64,000 nt of DNA, taken from assembly GCA_905182985.1 (NCBI GenBank), contig CAJJDN010000103.1, positions 329,882 to 393,881 on the forward strand, written 5' to 3'. A program made the position numbers and the translations under genes. The DNA comes from Paramecium sonneborni (taxonomy: Eukaryota > Ciliophora > Oligohymenophorea > Peniculida > Parameciidae). Below, piece after piece: positions 51,734 to 64,000 of this stretch (its first letter is position 1; each line of letters opens with the position of its first letter). The notes below the pieces were generated by a model. It was given only the letters and a program-made list of their open reading frames with translations, was not told the DNA's origin and made no database searches.

Positions 51734-53529
51734 AAATGTAATTATCCATATTATAATCAAAATATATTAATAATTATGTTTCTTTACTTAAATTTTTAAT
51801 GATAAGTTTAACTTATGATAATTATTTATAAAGAATAATCGGATTATTAATTTTTCATCTTTACATCTAAATTGTAATCTTATTAATCACAATTTAACTA
51901 TTTTTTATTTTTTGAAATTGCTATGAAAGAGTATCCTTATATACTTTTTAAAAAGATTTAACATATTTAGATTCTTATAATATAATCTTAATCTTTTATA
52001 ATAAATATAGTGAATAAATAAAAAATTGCAAGGAACAAAATCTATTTTATATAACTTTTTTCTTATTCATAAAAATTATAATAAGAATTTAGTAATAGGT
52101 AAAATGTCTTTATGTTACTTTATGAGAATGATTAATTTATTGTTTGTAAATGATTCTAAAAATATTCAGAAATTATTATTTAATTAAATATTCAGTAATT
52201 ATGCTCCTAGCAATATCTCGCTTGTTCCCAATTTTTATTATAGTATAATAGTATTAGAATAGAATAATGAATTATTTGTTTGGTTAATTCTTTTTATAAC
52301 AAGTATTCATTTTATTTAAGATTAAAAAATTCTATGTAGATTTATTAGTTATCTAATTAGTTATCTACGATGTTTTAAGAATTTTACAAATTTTAGTTTA
52401 AATGTGGTTTAAAGATAGATTTTTTATTCTAATTATACTTTTGCTTGGCTTTACAGTATTTTATTATAATATAAATATAATAGTTATTTTCTTTGATAGC
52501 TACTTGCGATAGTTAATGAGAAAATAAGCTTAAAAATAATATTTATCTTGTAGATTTTTCATCAAATAGTACTTTAAATTTTTAAAGTCAATAGTGTTAT
52601 TGAGTTAAGAAGAATATTATTTGAAATTAAAAATATATCTTGCGAGATAAAATTTTCAACTCAGCCAAATTATTTTAGACTCAAAAATTCATATTTTATT
52701 TTACATATTGCACATATAATATGGATTATACTTAGAATTAATACAGTCTAATTTTCTCCAAGTATTCATTTTAGGTAAGAATCCTATATGAGTCCAATAA
52801 TTAGGAAAAAGTTGAAAAAATTTTAAATAATTCAAAAAAGATAGAAAAAACTCTTGTAGAGAAAACAAAAATAGTGGAGAATTCACTATTTATTAATCTT
52901 CTAAATTTTTAAGAGAGAAAAATTAAATTTCATTTATATAAAAATAATAATTGTGTTGTGTATGTATTATGTTAGATAATAGCAAGTAGATATTAGTGAA
53001 ATATGAATTAAAATATTAAATGATACACATATAACTTCTTTTCAACATATTCTCCTTAATTTAAACTGATGGATAAATAAGGATATAATATAAACTCTTA
53101 GGTATATTAATCATTCACTCTTTCTCAATTTATTTGAAAAGAAAAATAACAATAGATATGCTTATTAAATTTTGATACATAACAAAAAAGTGTGTGTTTA
53201 TTGATTTGATGATTCAAATATACATACAAAAAAAGTTTTATGGAGATTTACTTGAAATATCTTCGTAACAAAAATAAATGTATTATAAATAATATTAAGA
53301 ATAATAATAATAACAAAACAGTATTTAATAATATAATTACCTCTTAATGTTAATTTTATTTAACTTTACACCTTTCCTTGAAAACTTCGGTTAAAGAGGG
53401 TTGTAATTTTAATAAAAAATAGAAAACTAAACTAAATCTAGATATATTATTATGGAAGAAAGAGCAGAAAATAAAAAATAATATATGAATATTTTTATTT
53501 TATTTAAATGTTTTGATTAAACATTTTTT
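51734..53529. other. Gene-free AT-rich interval
   Basis: About 1.8 kb between two convergent genes. Open pieces are short in both strands and have no recognisable motif. Marks the change from the dense to the gene-poor part of the window. Confidence 0.5.
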
Positions 53530-54228
53530 TCATTTTTCCATCTCTCCTTATAAAGGTTTTAATTCTGCTAGCAATGATTTTACATGAACCGGTTATTCTT
53601 TTAATTGATTAATTTCTTTAAGAATTTGAAACTATTAAAAAACCTTTTAAAATGTTCCATATGTCCCTTGATGCCAAGAATCTGTAAACACTTATTCATA
53701 TTCTAATTTTTCACATTCTTTCATAGATAAATAGGCGCATACAACTGCTAAATTTTATCGTAAATAATCTTAATAAGTTCCTAAATGATTCAAATAAGCA
53801 ACTTTTTTTTAACTTACTATCTATTTTTTCATAAATTCATGAAATAGTTAATCAATTATATCGATTATTAATTAAGCTGTAACTGTTGGTTAAATACCTT
53901 TTTCAAGTAGACAAGTTTTGATATCACAGGTCAGACAAGCAGAAATTAATTCATCTCCAAAAAATGCCCCATAAGACAAACCTTCTTGAATTATTTGATC
54001 ACTAATTTGTTAAATCAATAATTACAAAATTGTTAAAGATTACAGTATTTAGATATCCTCTAAAGTTACCGATAAGAGCTTCATAACTGGATTATGTGAC
54101 AGAAATGTAGTATTCATAAGCTTTTAAGTAGCAGGTGCATCTTTACTTTAAAGCTATCTAAAAGTGTAAACCTTTTCTTTCTCCTATACCAAAAGAGAGA
54201 GTTAATTAATGTTAGATGATTGCAACAT
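53530..54228 (-). CDS. Hypothetical protein, 232 aa, weakly like GNAT N-acetyltransferases
   Basis: Intronless 232-aa frame, ATG 54228, TGA 53530-53532. It starts with a strand-helix pattern that recalls the first part of GNAT enzymes of the arylalkylamine type: VYTFRQLQ, MNTTFLSHNPVMKLL, a long helix, then LSYGAFFGDELISACL. The second half has LNHLGTYQDYLRQNLAVVC where the acetyl-CoA loop (Q/RxxGxG/A) would lie, but the glycines are missing, followed by VFTDSWHQGTYGTFQKVF. If it is a GNAT, the CoA-binding loop is degenerate and activity is uncertain. No TM or signal. It is the only intact gene I find in the last 12 kb. Confidence 0.75.
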
Positions 54229-56539
54229 TGAAATAATTTAAATTATTTTCCTTGGCAAAACGAATTAATTTTTTATAAAAAGTATCAAAATTATATAATA
54301 AATAGATGAGCTAGTCTTTATTTTTGTAAATTTTAAGTTTATTTTTTAGTGTAAAAGAAAGGACCTCAACTAAAAAATTATCATCTCATTTCAGATTTGG
54401 GCCTAAACTTTTTAATAATTTTTAATTAATTTATATTAAAATCAAATTTTGATAAGAGAAATATAAGTTTTATTTTCTATAATAATAAAGTCATATTTTA
54501 TTGAAATAAAAAAAATATTTCTTAATGGTAACATGATATTGCAAAATATATACATTGTTTATAAAATAAAAAAGAAAAATTTATAAATATTTAATTTAAC
54601 TTTTTAGATGAATTAAAAAATTCTTCATCAAATTGATTCTTCATCTTTTAAAATTGGAATTTTGCATATGAACTAAGTTATTAGAATTTTGTATTAATTA
54701 GGTTCTTAATTTTTATTATAAAAGAATCTAAAAAATATTATAAAAATAACACATGTCTACTGATTTCAAAAATTTACTTTGGTTAAAACTGTTGAAAATT
54801 CTATTATGAATACTAGAAATTTATATGTTAAATTAATTAAGTTTATTTTACTTCTTTTTTATATTTCTAGCATATTTAAATTAGTTATAATCTGATATCA
54901 ATATTCAATAATGAAACAAAATTAATGGATATCTTAAAACAAGGAAGTTTATTTAAAAAGAAAGCTAAAGAAAATAGCAAGATAATAAAGATGAGAGGGA
55001 ATTCTCAAGATGCCAAAAGTGGTTTTAAATCTATAGGTTATTGATATGGATGAGAAGAAGAGTTGATATTCAGTTTTTAAATTTATTATACTATTCTTGA
55101 AGATGTCATTTTCATCTCTTTCACAACTTAGACTCTGACTATTTAATATTAATAAGTTTGTAACACAATAAAATTTTGGAAAAAATTAAGAATAGCAATT
55201 TGCTTAAAAATAATTACCATATCAGAATCATTAAAGGAAAATATTTAAAACAGAAAATAAGGAACCAAAAAAAATTTTTGAGTAGGATCAAGAACTTAAA
55301 CTAAATTAAAATTAAAATCAAATTTCAAGCTTATAAAAATTTTAGTATAATTTTCTAAAAATAATTGTTCTAAGGATAATAAAATTTTATGTTGAAATTT
55401 ATTAAATGAATTTTTTGATTATGCTGAAGTAGAAAAAAAAATAAAAATATTTAATGCTTAATTGGTAAATAGATTATAAGAATACAAAGATTGAAAATAA
55501 CAATTAATAGCAAAACTTCAATAGACGAATTCAAGTTCCAACTAAAAAATTTATCCAATATAAGAGTAAATAGGCAACAATATTTCTTCAAAATAAAAAA
55601 TAGTCTTCATTAAAGAAAAAATAGTTTAAGTATATATGTTGAAGCAGTCCAAAAAGAAATATAATTTAAACTTGATGAGAAATCGTACTAACATATTATA
55701 AAACCTAAATTCAATTTGAATTAAACAGAAACAAATAATTTTTTTGAATAATGAGTTTAATTGATAAAATTAAATTTATTTATCTTTTAATATCTGGAAT
55801 AAGATATTACAAAAAATTTTTGAATTACATCACAAAAAATTTCGCAAGAATCATTGAAATTTAGATATAAAAAGAGAATTTTATAAGTAGCCAACAGTTG
55901 CGAATGTGTTGTTGAAATGATTTAATAATCATAATTTTTTTTTAAGTCATATTATAATTCTAAAATGGAAAAAGGGATTTTTTGGGCATTTATTTTAGTG
56001 ATAATAAAGTTAATAATAACTTATTACTATCAAAAGATCAAGATAAAAAGTGTTGCTATTTACTTAAGATCACCTAATAATTGATGAAATCACTATAGAA
56101 AGTTATGATTGTAAAGATAAAAAAAAAAGAAATAAAAAATTTTTGCTAAAAAAGTTAAAAGATCAGTTTTATTTATTTGAATGAATATTTGCTCATTTCA
56201 GGTATTTTGAAGCTAGGAAATAATTTTTTTTATAAATTTCAATAAATAAAGTTGATGCATATTTGTATAATTATATTAATAAAAATTTTAAAATTAATAT
56301 TATAATTATGAGCAAGCTTTATAGTAAAATCTTACAAGCTTATAAGAAACAGTTTAATATCCAGACAATTTATTTTGTTTTAAAATTTACCTCACAAATA
56401 GTCTGAATTAACCTAACTAATAATATTTATTAATAATAGTTTGTGAAAATAAAAATTAAAAATATTGTAGTGAATTGACAATATAGTTTATAAATGCATC
56501 TCAAGAGTCACAGTAAAGCTTTTTCTAATAAATTAAAAA
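54229..56539. other. Gene-poor, probably eroded sequence
   Basis: About 2.3 kb. Short Lys/Gln-rich open pieces occur, for example a 43-codon frame from ATG 54925 ending in TGA, and pieces near 55860-56100, but frames break every few tens of codons and no intron model repairs them. It may be one or more decayed genes; nothing recognisable. Confidence 0.4.
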
Positions 56540-57340
56540 AATAGATTGTGTGAAAAATGTGAAGATCATATAGCATATTCAATTTGTAAGAATTGTTAAT
56601 TTAAGTGTCATCATAATTGTTAAATATATAATTTTGATTAATGTTTTTAATGTTTACACTTTAATTAATGATGACTGTGAATAAGTTTTGATAAATTGAA
56701 GGAACTGAAGTTTGGGACTCAATCATTTAAAAATATCAATTTTATTTTTTTAATTGTAATTATAATTATGGATAATGTACTTAAATAAGTTAGCCAAATG
56801 TAGATGATTCTAATTAAACTACTTCCAATTGCATTTCAGATTGTAATCTCTGCTATAATTAAAATGCATGCTTGGCTTGTCATGAGAACTTTCAAATAAA
56901 TGTACATATATTTATGGCAATTGTACTAATTTAAATGTGTATCATTAATTTTACATTTTAGATATACAAACTAAACAATGATTCTAAATCAACTCTGAAT
57001 AAAAAGATCAAAACATTCATTAATCAATTACAGAGATTCAATAATAGATTTCTTTATGGTATGGAGATTAATAATTTATACGTAAAGTAATGTGGAAATG
57101 GAATACTAAAATAAAAATATGAAGAATATTTTGAAGGGAACATTTTAGAGGTGATACGTTCTTCGTATTGAGGATTCATATCAATGTATAAATTACAAAG
57201 ATTCATTAGGTTTATGAAGCTCCTGATTTAAATCTAGATATTGTTGTTAACTTTCACTTAACAAGTTTAATTTTAGAAAGAATTAGTTATTGAAGATATT
57301 TTTTTTCTACCCAAGTTCTCCTTAAAATCATTATCACTTA
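56540..57340 (+). pseudogene. Relic of a Cys-rich (CGNG-repeat) surface/membrane protein
   Basis: Fragments in different frames still show the family: CEKCEDHIAYSICKNC followed by CHHNCQIYNFDQCFQC (about 56550-56650), then CISDCNLCYNQNACLACHE (about 56830-56890), and CGNGILKQKYEEYFEGN (about 57092) in place of the family's CGNGxxExxExCDDGN, with IEDSYQCINYKDSLG after it. The frame is broken by TGA and shifts between the pieces, and the CDDGN acid-cysteine motif is lost. The living family are large ciliate membrane proteins with a C-terminal TM block. How far the relic extends to the right is unclear; more degraded sequence continues to about 58.3 kb. Confidence 0.6.
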
Positions 57341-59339
57341 AAATTTGATGGCTTTGAAAATATAACAATTCACTTGAGATATCCTCTATATTAAATGTAA
57401 ATTGCATTTTATTCTGCCAATCTAAGATCCTATTTCATAAGATAAGTTCATCATGCAATATGTATTTGATTAAGACTTCTAGACATATTAAAAGAAGATA
57501 TTCTTGGAAATTATACTTCTGTCTAATAAATTAATGATGATGTAACCTATGGTAAGTATATCAAATTTGATTTTGCTATTTGGTAATGCAATTATGTGCT
57601 AGATTTATCATAGTCTTGATCCTATATAAAGTTATGCAATGCTAATTTTCACCCATTTAATTGATTTTTTAAACACTAATACTAAAGTTTCATTACAACC
57701 TATCATGAATTATTTTAAGTTAGAATAATTATTGTTCAAATTAAATGTAGATACTTTTTCAAATCAAATCTTTAATAAATCAAAAAAAAATTTTCAAAAA
57801 ATGCTTGAAAATGAGTGTTATTTGGTTAATTCAAAAAGTTGTTATTTTTCTGTCTTTGCATCAATAATAATTTATTTACTTAATTCTCTTTTAATGGCTA
57901 AAAGTTTTTGAAGTTCTATTTTCAGATTATCTAATTGTGATATCAAAAATATTAAACTCATAAGATTGTTTTAAGTAAAATCCAGAAAATGTGTTTCTAA
58001 TTAAAAATGAAATATTTTTATTTAGGAATCTTTAAAGTTTATTAAGCAATGAGATATAAGGTTTTATTCTCTGTATTATTGAAATTTCCTAATTATTACA
58101 TTAAACAGCATTAATGCTTTAAAAGGGTTCCTATTCATCCTTATTGCTACTTTTCCATTATTTCCAATAGCATCTGCTCAAATAACAGATTTATCAAGAT
58201 GAAAATATTTATTTAATGAATCTAAAATTTAATTTAGGTCTACTAAAAATCTATGTTATTATTTTGTGAATTTGATATATTTGGTTAAATTCGAACCCTT
58301 AAAATCTCCATTTGAACTGAATAAATAAAAAACATCAAGAAAACTAAGGGTGTAAATGAAGATGATACTAGTAAATTAATAATTGTAATAGGATATTATA
58401 ATTGAATTAATGTGAGTCAATTTATAACATTGCTAAATTTTATTAATATTTTATTGATATAAAATTAGAATTTATAATTAAAAAATAATTTATTTTAAGA
58501 ACAATAAATTGAATTAATGTAACATTAATGATTAAATTAAAATATCATCATTTCATATATATTTATCATCAAGTTAGGTTTAATTCAGATTTAAATAGGT
58601 TATGCATTGATCTTAATATATTTCACAAGTTTCAGATGGAATATCAAATTACAAGTAATTAACTCCAACTTCATAATACCCTAATTTATAAACACACCTT
58701 TTTGATGAATTAATTAATTACTTAATTATAGTGAGTAATTATATTTTACTCGACAATCATGTGTCTTTAAAAATGCATTTAAAAACTTCATTGATTTCAT
58801 GATTAAAATCTAAGCATAATGAATATCATTTATTGAATAAGTTGAACAAGGATTTTGCAGTATTGAAAATTTATTATCTAAAATATCCAGAAGTCCATTA
58901 ACATGGTCCATTTGATACTTTATGTAATGGATTTTTGCACTGAGCCCAGTGAGTTGTATTTAATTAAAATTATAAACAGGGACTTATAAATGCTATACAG
59001 TTTACTGAAATCATAGTTTAGCCAGTATTGTATTAAAATTAAATGATGTTACATATTAAACAATGACTGCCTGTTCTGGAGCATGTATAGATGGTTCAAT
59101 AGGGGCTATATAATGATTGGATTGACAATAAATAGTTGGCAATTGATTGGGATATTAGATATTAAGAATATAAAAGTAATAATTATAACTTAGTCAATTA
59201 TATGTAGTTTTTTATACTTCATAAGTTTTATTAGGATGTATACATTAATTAGGAATAGAAGTATTCATCAAAAACGTTGATGCACAATCAGTAAAATAAT
59301 CACCATTTTTGTATATTTAAGATATAGATAAAATTTAAT
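57341..59339. other. Degraded sequence between two Cys-rich relics
   Basis: About 2 kb. Pieces on the plus strand up to about 58.3 kb resemble the hydrophobic and Asn-rich parts that follow CGNG repeats; pieces on the minus strand from about 58.5 kb resemble the opposite relic. No frame stays open long enough to be a gene. Confidence 0.35.
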
Positions 59340-59876
59340 ATTTTGATCCAAATAATGATGGATTCACAAAATATCCATTGCTACCTAGAGATTTAACTTG
59401 GAAGAGCACATAAAATGCATTTTATGGCAAGATCAACACAATTATAAAATGGCAACTAACATTTAATGCAATTATGATCAAATAGAAAATAGTGTTATTT
59501 GCAAGAAGCACATTATAATTCAGAAATACAATACCATTATTCCAATAATTATATTAGCATTAAAAACATATTGATGTTGAACCACAGATTTTACTATTAT
59601 TTGGACAATTTTCACAATTATTTGAAGTGTTCATGATATACCCTTCTTTGCATGAATAGAGAGCTACTTAATTTGTTATATCTATACATGTAGAACAACC
59701 TCCTAAAAAATTGCACTTGGTCGAAGATATCAAATACATGTATTGTAATCTTCTGTTTAATATCCTGGTTAGCAATTAGACCTAGAATTATTCTACATAA
59801 ATCCAGTTTTGCAAATATCGCAAGTTCCACTTCCACATATTGCATATTTAACATTGGCTTTAGACAAAGTTTTCAT
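59340..59876 (-). pseudogene. Relic of a Cys-rich surface/membrane protein on the opposite strand
   Basis: Starting from an ATG at 59876 the minus strand reads a typical furin/EGF-like Cys-rich start (AICGSGTCDICKTGFMQNN) up to TGA after YNTCI, continues in another frame as CNFLGGCSTCIDITN, CENCPNNSKICGSTSICF, and after a one-base shift as YCISELQCASCKQHYFLF and HNCIKCQ. No 20-32 nt intron repairs these changes, so the gene is broken. The modules resemble those of the intact giant gene at 31-40 kb in style, so this may be a relic of a relative. Confidence 0.65.
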
Positions 59877-60711
59877 TATTAATTATTCCTAAAAACAACA
59901 AAAACTAAATCGATTTCGTTATCATTCTAACTTCTTTTTGATAATTTGAGGATAGATTTTAGTTTAATAATATATTTAGATATCATGCAAAATCATTTTA
60001 TAAAACCAAAAGAAATTAGTAATAATTTAATGATATTTAACTCATTCTCTAAAATATATAAAGCAATATACAATGATATCATTCAATAGATCAATAATCT
60101 TTGTTCGACTATATTATTCTAAAAATATTAGTTTGAAGACTTATGTTAATATTCTAGAATCTTCTATATTACAATTAAGCTCTCTATAATAATCAATACT
60201 TAGAAAATATGATCAAACCATATTGAAAAACCATAGTTACAACTAATGATTGATATGGTTGCATAGATGATCATGAGTAGAAAAAATATTATGATAATAA
60301 TTATTTGATTAATTTGAAAAGTGAAAAGTGAGAACAAAAATTTATAATCATTTGTGATGTTTGTACAATGGGAATGGGGAGTTCATAACATAATTAAAAG
60401 CGTGGGAAAAAGTATTTAAAAAACAAACAAAAATTGAGGAATAAATTCTTTCATATTTTATAACATAATTAACTCAAGAAAAATTATCAGAAAAAAATTA
60501 GAAAAATTCAGAAATTTCATTAAATTTTTTTGAAGACTTCCGGTTCTTCTTTTCAGTATGTTAAATTAATCACTTTTTCTTTTTAAGTAGTTATTTCAGA
60601 ATCCTTCCTATTTTTGGCAAATTTCATTATAAAAGTTAAAGAAGAAGATTCAAAATTATCTAATTTTTCTGAATCAGGTAATTTGATAGTGGTTATATGA
60701 GATAGAGATAA
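59877..60711. other. No gene seen
   Basis: About 830 bases, AT-rich, stops in all frames. The right end (from about 60440) may be upstream relic of the ABC transporter fragment that follows. Confidence 0.4.
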
Positions 60712-61284
60712 AATTCAGATTTAGTAATAAAAGAATTAACATTTTAAATTAAAAGTGTATAAAAATAAATTGGTTGTGCAGATAGAACAGGAGCTGAGAA
60801 TTTTCAATCTTACAAGCAATTATTTAGAAAGAATGAGATTGAAGACTAGAAAAGATCCCAAATAGAACATGAGTGAAATTAATAAGAAATTATTAGGATT
60901 ATAATAATTAAGAGTAGTATTTGTATTATTTACATAAACTCCATCCTTATTTAATGGAAGTCATAGTTCAAATTTAGAACCGTTTGATTTATTTGTTTAG
61001 GTAGAATTTTATTGTATAAAAATAAGTACATTGTTTTAGATGAATCAACTGCCAATCTTAATATGAAAACAGATGATTTTATTTAAAATATGCTTAAACA
61101 ATAGCTTAAGGATTGTACAAATATAACTGTTGGACATAAATTAAATACAATTGTTGATTATGATAAAATTTTGTATATTGAAAATGGAAATGTTTTAGAA
61201 TTTGATGAACCATCTAATCTCTTAGCATAATTTCTAAATTCTATTAATATTGATAAACAACTTACTTTTCCAAATTTGTATTGA
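60712..61284 (+). pseudogene. Relic of an ABCC/MRP-type ABC transporter, second nucleotide-binding domain
   Basis: The fragment starts NSDLVIKELTFQIK, the strand before Walker A, and goes on to ADRTGAENF where ABCC proteins have GRTGAGKS, so the Lys and Ser that bind phosphate are lost. A frame change follows. FTQTPSLFNGSHSSNLEPF corresponds to IPQxPxLFxGxxRxNLDPF (Q-loop). Immediately after comes CLGRILLYKNKYIVLDE (post-signature helix and Walker B), so about 60 residues including the LSGGQ signature are deleted. It ends with TVGHKLNTIVDYDKILYI (H-loop) and EFDEPSNLLAQF, and TGA 61282-61284. The membrane domains are not found upstream. Confidence 0.85.
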
Positions 61285-64000
61285 ATACTTGAATATCTAA
61301 TTTTGATATTTCCTAAAATAAATAGACTAGAACAATATCCTTGATCTTTTTTATTTTTATATTTAATATGTTATAAAATAATTATTATTAAGATGATCTT
61401 AAAACTTCAATAAATGCACATAAGAGAATGTTAAATTTATGTTTGTTGAACAGCCTTAAATATAATGTTATCCAAATATTATTGTTTTGTTGTTTTTTTT
61501 TGGAAATCAATCAAAATTTTTTAACATTGATCTATTATTTAATCTAAATATTTTCCATTCAAAGATTGCAATCAAGTTCTTTTATGAAATAAATTCTAAA
61601 TTTACCTAAAATTGATAATTCTTTTTCAAAAACTATTCATAATTTAGCTTTGCACAATGCCTTGTATCTTAGAGTTAACTATTAAAAGCAACTAATTTCT
61701 AATTTAACTCTTATATTTATTACGGAAAAATTAAATTGTATTTAATTCTTTATATCAAATAATTAATTTTTTCATTTATAGGATGAACGTAATTGTTTTT
61801 TACTTATTATTTTTAATTTATCTTTTAAGATTTTTTTGCATCTTTTCTGTTTGATTTAAGATTTTTTTAAAGAAGTGTATATAAATCAAAATTTGTATTT
61901 TTAACATAGATGATTTCACTTTCAACAAAGAGTAGACATTAATTTATATACGTTATTTTCTTAATGACACTTACAATTTTAATTTTTAAAATACTCCATT
62001 TAATAAAGCAAATTAATTTTAGTCAAAATATTTTCAATATAAAATCATCTTGATAATTTCGTTAAAAAAATAAAGAACCAAAAATTTTTTTAGGATTCTT
62101 TTATGCATAAAATGCAAAAGCATTAACTCTCTTAGTAGGCATATAAAAATAATATAAAATATATAATATTTAAATATTAGAGCATTTCAAAAAAGCTCTG
62201 CACTTAACAAATTGAATGAAATTGAAATGTCATTATCGTTGGTTCATAAATTTTAAGCAAGTAACAGAGTTTAGAAGAAGTAGAACCAGAAATCAAGCAG
62301 CGCGATATTAATTAATATATAGCTATCTAATAATACCCTAACCAATTTAGTTTGATTATGTATTCAGTATAAAAATTTAACTTAGTGTTACTGGAAAACT
62401 AATTTTTTGAATTTATATTCTAAGATGATATCAAGCTCAGCAAGCAGAAGTTAACCTTTTATAATTTTCATAAGTATTTTTAGTATTTTAGTTAGAAAGA
62501 TAACAATTAAATTTTGATTCTTTTAAATCTGCATGTACGCTGTAGTAATAGTATATTAATCTTTAGGAAATATTTCCTCTTAACATATGATTATTGATAC
62601 AAATCGGCATTGTTTATGAATACATACAGAATATAAATATCCTAAATCAATTAGTTTTTATCTCAATATTCTAATATTAATGAGTAAATTTTAAGCACTT
62701 TCTTGACTTTTAGAAATCTGAAAATTTCTATTTCAATAATCATTTTACATGCTTGCTTTTTAGTTTTGCTTTCACAATTAAATATTAGCAATAATAAATT
62801 GAAATCAAAAGTATCCTATAACTTTCATCGTAATTTAATTGTAATTAATTTCTTATATGAAACATCTGAAAAGGTATCTTCTCTACAAGAAACTATCTTT
62901 AAACTAATAAGTTCAAAAGCAGGTGATGTTCTTTTGAAAGACTAAAATTTTAGAAATGAAAATTTATTCTTAAATTTTCCTCTTAACTAAGTTTAGAGGA
63001 TTTTATTTGCTGAATTTCACTACTAATTTGGAGTGGATTAGAAATATAAAGTTCCAGTTAATCTTTTTAAAAGAATGTTTATCAATAAATTGATTGAATA
63101 TAAATTTGGACCAAAAATCGTCAGAGCTAACAAAATAGAAAATGTATGATGTTGAAAAAAATGTGGTTAGACATGTCGAAATCAATCAACGCCATTTTAG
63201 TTTGGATTGAATAGGAAAACTAATCATACATTAATCTCATCAATAAAAACACAAATCTCGCAGAAATCTCATATACAGATTTAGAAAAAATGATTTCAAT
63301 TATAGGAATGATGAAAAGAATTAATATGATGGAGTTGGATAAGAGAAAGAAGTTTCAAAGATTTTAGAGGAAGATGAATATTTTGAGAAATATTTTAGAT
63401 AGTCCGTTTTTAAAGAAAAACGATTTTAGTACAATAGTTTATGAAAACGAAAGACTCAAACACATTAAGAAGATATTAGGATTAAATAGATGAATGATTT
63501 TCTTATGTTCTTAGTACAACTAATTTATTTTGATAAACAATTTATATAGAGTGAATCGAATGCATTAAAAATAATAAATTAGATGAAAGTTGATCAGAAA
63601 CATCAAAATTTTGAGATATCAGAATAAAGAAAACAAGGTTGATTAGTGCTAATTTAGATTGGTGAAGCTGTAAGAGATCGGAATTTGAGAATGTAAATAT
63701 TAATGGTATGAATATTTATGTAATGCTAGTAAATGCTATCAAAATTCAAGAATTAAAGTATTTTAACATGGCTAACCAATCTTCTAAATTTGATTGTCAC
63801 CAGATGAAAACTACTTTAGTGATTATTCTTTAAAAATAAATTGTTTTGTTTAAAGTTTGTTTATCAAAAATTTATAAATATATTTAAATAATATATAAAA
63901 TTTAATTCTCTTTTTATTTAGTTTCTTTTTCCATTTCGATTCTTATATTTTATATTATTATTTATTTATAAATATTTACAATTTCAATTTAACATGGTAT
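61285..64000. other. Gene-poor right end with eroded fragments
   Basis: About 2.7 kb. Small pieces look like former coding sequence: NEIEMSLSLVHKF near 62210 recalls the helix before an ABCC nucleotide-binding domain; 62703-62945 is a 80-codon hydrophobic frame; 63300-63500 has a Lys/Arg-rich stretch broken by TGA (IVYENERLKHIKKILGL). None makes a gene. No telomeric C4A2/C3A3 repeats are present at the window's end. Confidence 0.4.

Noticed and set aside
61910..62350. Transposase-like gene
   Set aside because: A Lys/Arg-rich short frame near 62215 first looked like a DNA-binding domain, but it stops soon and another frame fits an ABCC-like helix better; no DDE or DDD pattern seen.
63800..64000. 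Telomere or telomere-addition site at the right end
   Set aside because: No CCCCAA or CCCAAA repeats; the end is just AT-rich.
1..64000. CRISPR arrays, tRNA or rRNA genes
   Set aside because: None found by eye; the only direct repeats are the two short tandem arrays listed.

Overview
The window reads as macronuclear DNA of a ciliate, almost certainly Paramecium. It is very AT-rich. TAA and TAG occur inside essentially every gene, where they read as Gln, and every gene I could close ends in TGA. Coding regions are interrupted by introns of 20-32 nt, nearly all GTA...TAG/AAG. Intergenic spacers in the dense part are tens to a few hundred bases. Standard-code ORFs are therefore misleading here; the genes below were read with TGA as the only stop and with introns removed. 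Each multi-exon model was checked for divisibility by three.

Region 1 (1-22 kb) is dense and ordinary. It holds the 3' two thirds of a guanylyl cyclase fused to a P-type-ATPase-like half (1-6100, +), an unrecognised 207-aa protein (-), a DGAT2-type acyltransferase (-), the U-box E4 ubiquitin factor UFD2 (-), a calpain-type cysteine protease with an MGxC acylation start (-), an EF-hand protein (-), the GlcNAc-phosphotransferase ALG7 (-), two tandem MFS sugar-transporter paralogues (+), and a MORN-repeat protein (-).

Region 2 (22-31 kb) is looser. A 2.6-kb gap holds at most one small hypothetical gene. It is followed by a histidine-phosphatase-like gene with a GC-AG intron, a cyclic-nucleotide-binding-fold-like protein, RanBP1, and a Rab-like GTPase whose catalytic Gln position is Ser. 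Two short tandem repeats lie in the following gap.

Region 3 (31-52 kb) is dominated by two giant genes on opposite strands that diverge from a 1.6-kb spacer. One is a membrane protein of about 3,070 aa with Cys-rich modules, an Asn/Ile-rich repetitive (beta-helix-like) ectodomain and a C-terminal multi-TM block. The other is a 3,182-aa intronless STAND NTPase: coiled N-terminus, P-loop NTPase, pentapeptide repeats, then WD40 repeats to the end.

Region 4 (52-64 kb) is gene-poor. I find one intact gene, a weakly GNAT-like protein. Several clear relics follow: two Cys-rich surface-protein pseudogenes on opposite strands and an ABCC-type transporter pseudogene that has lost its Walker A residues and the segment that carries the LSGGQ signature. 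This looks like a decaying, possibly chromosome-end-proximal segment, but no telomeric repeat is visible.

The genes do not form operons and share no single pathway. The most distinctive item is the intronless NACHT-like/pentapeptide/WD40 protein beside the giant Cys-rich membrane protein.
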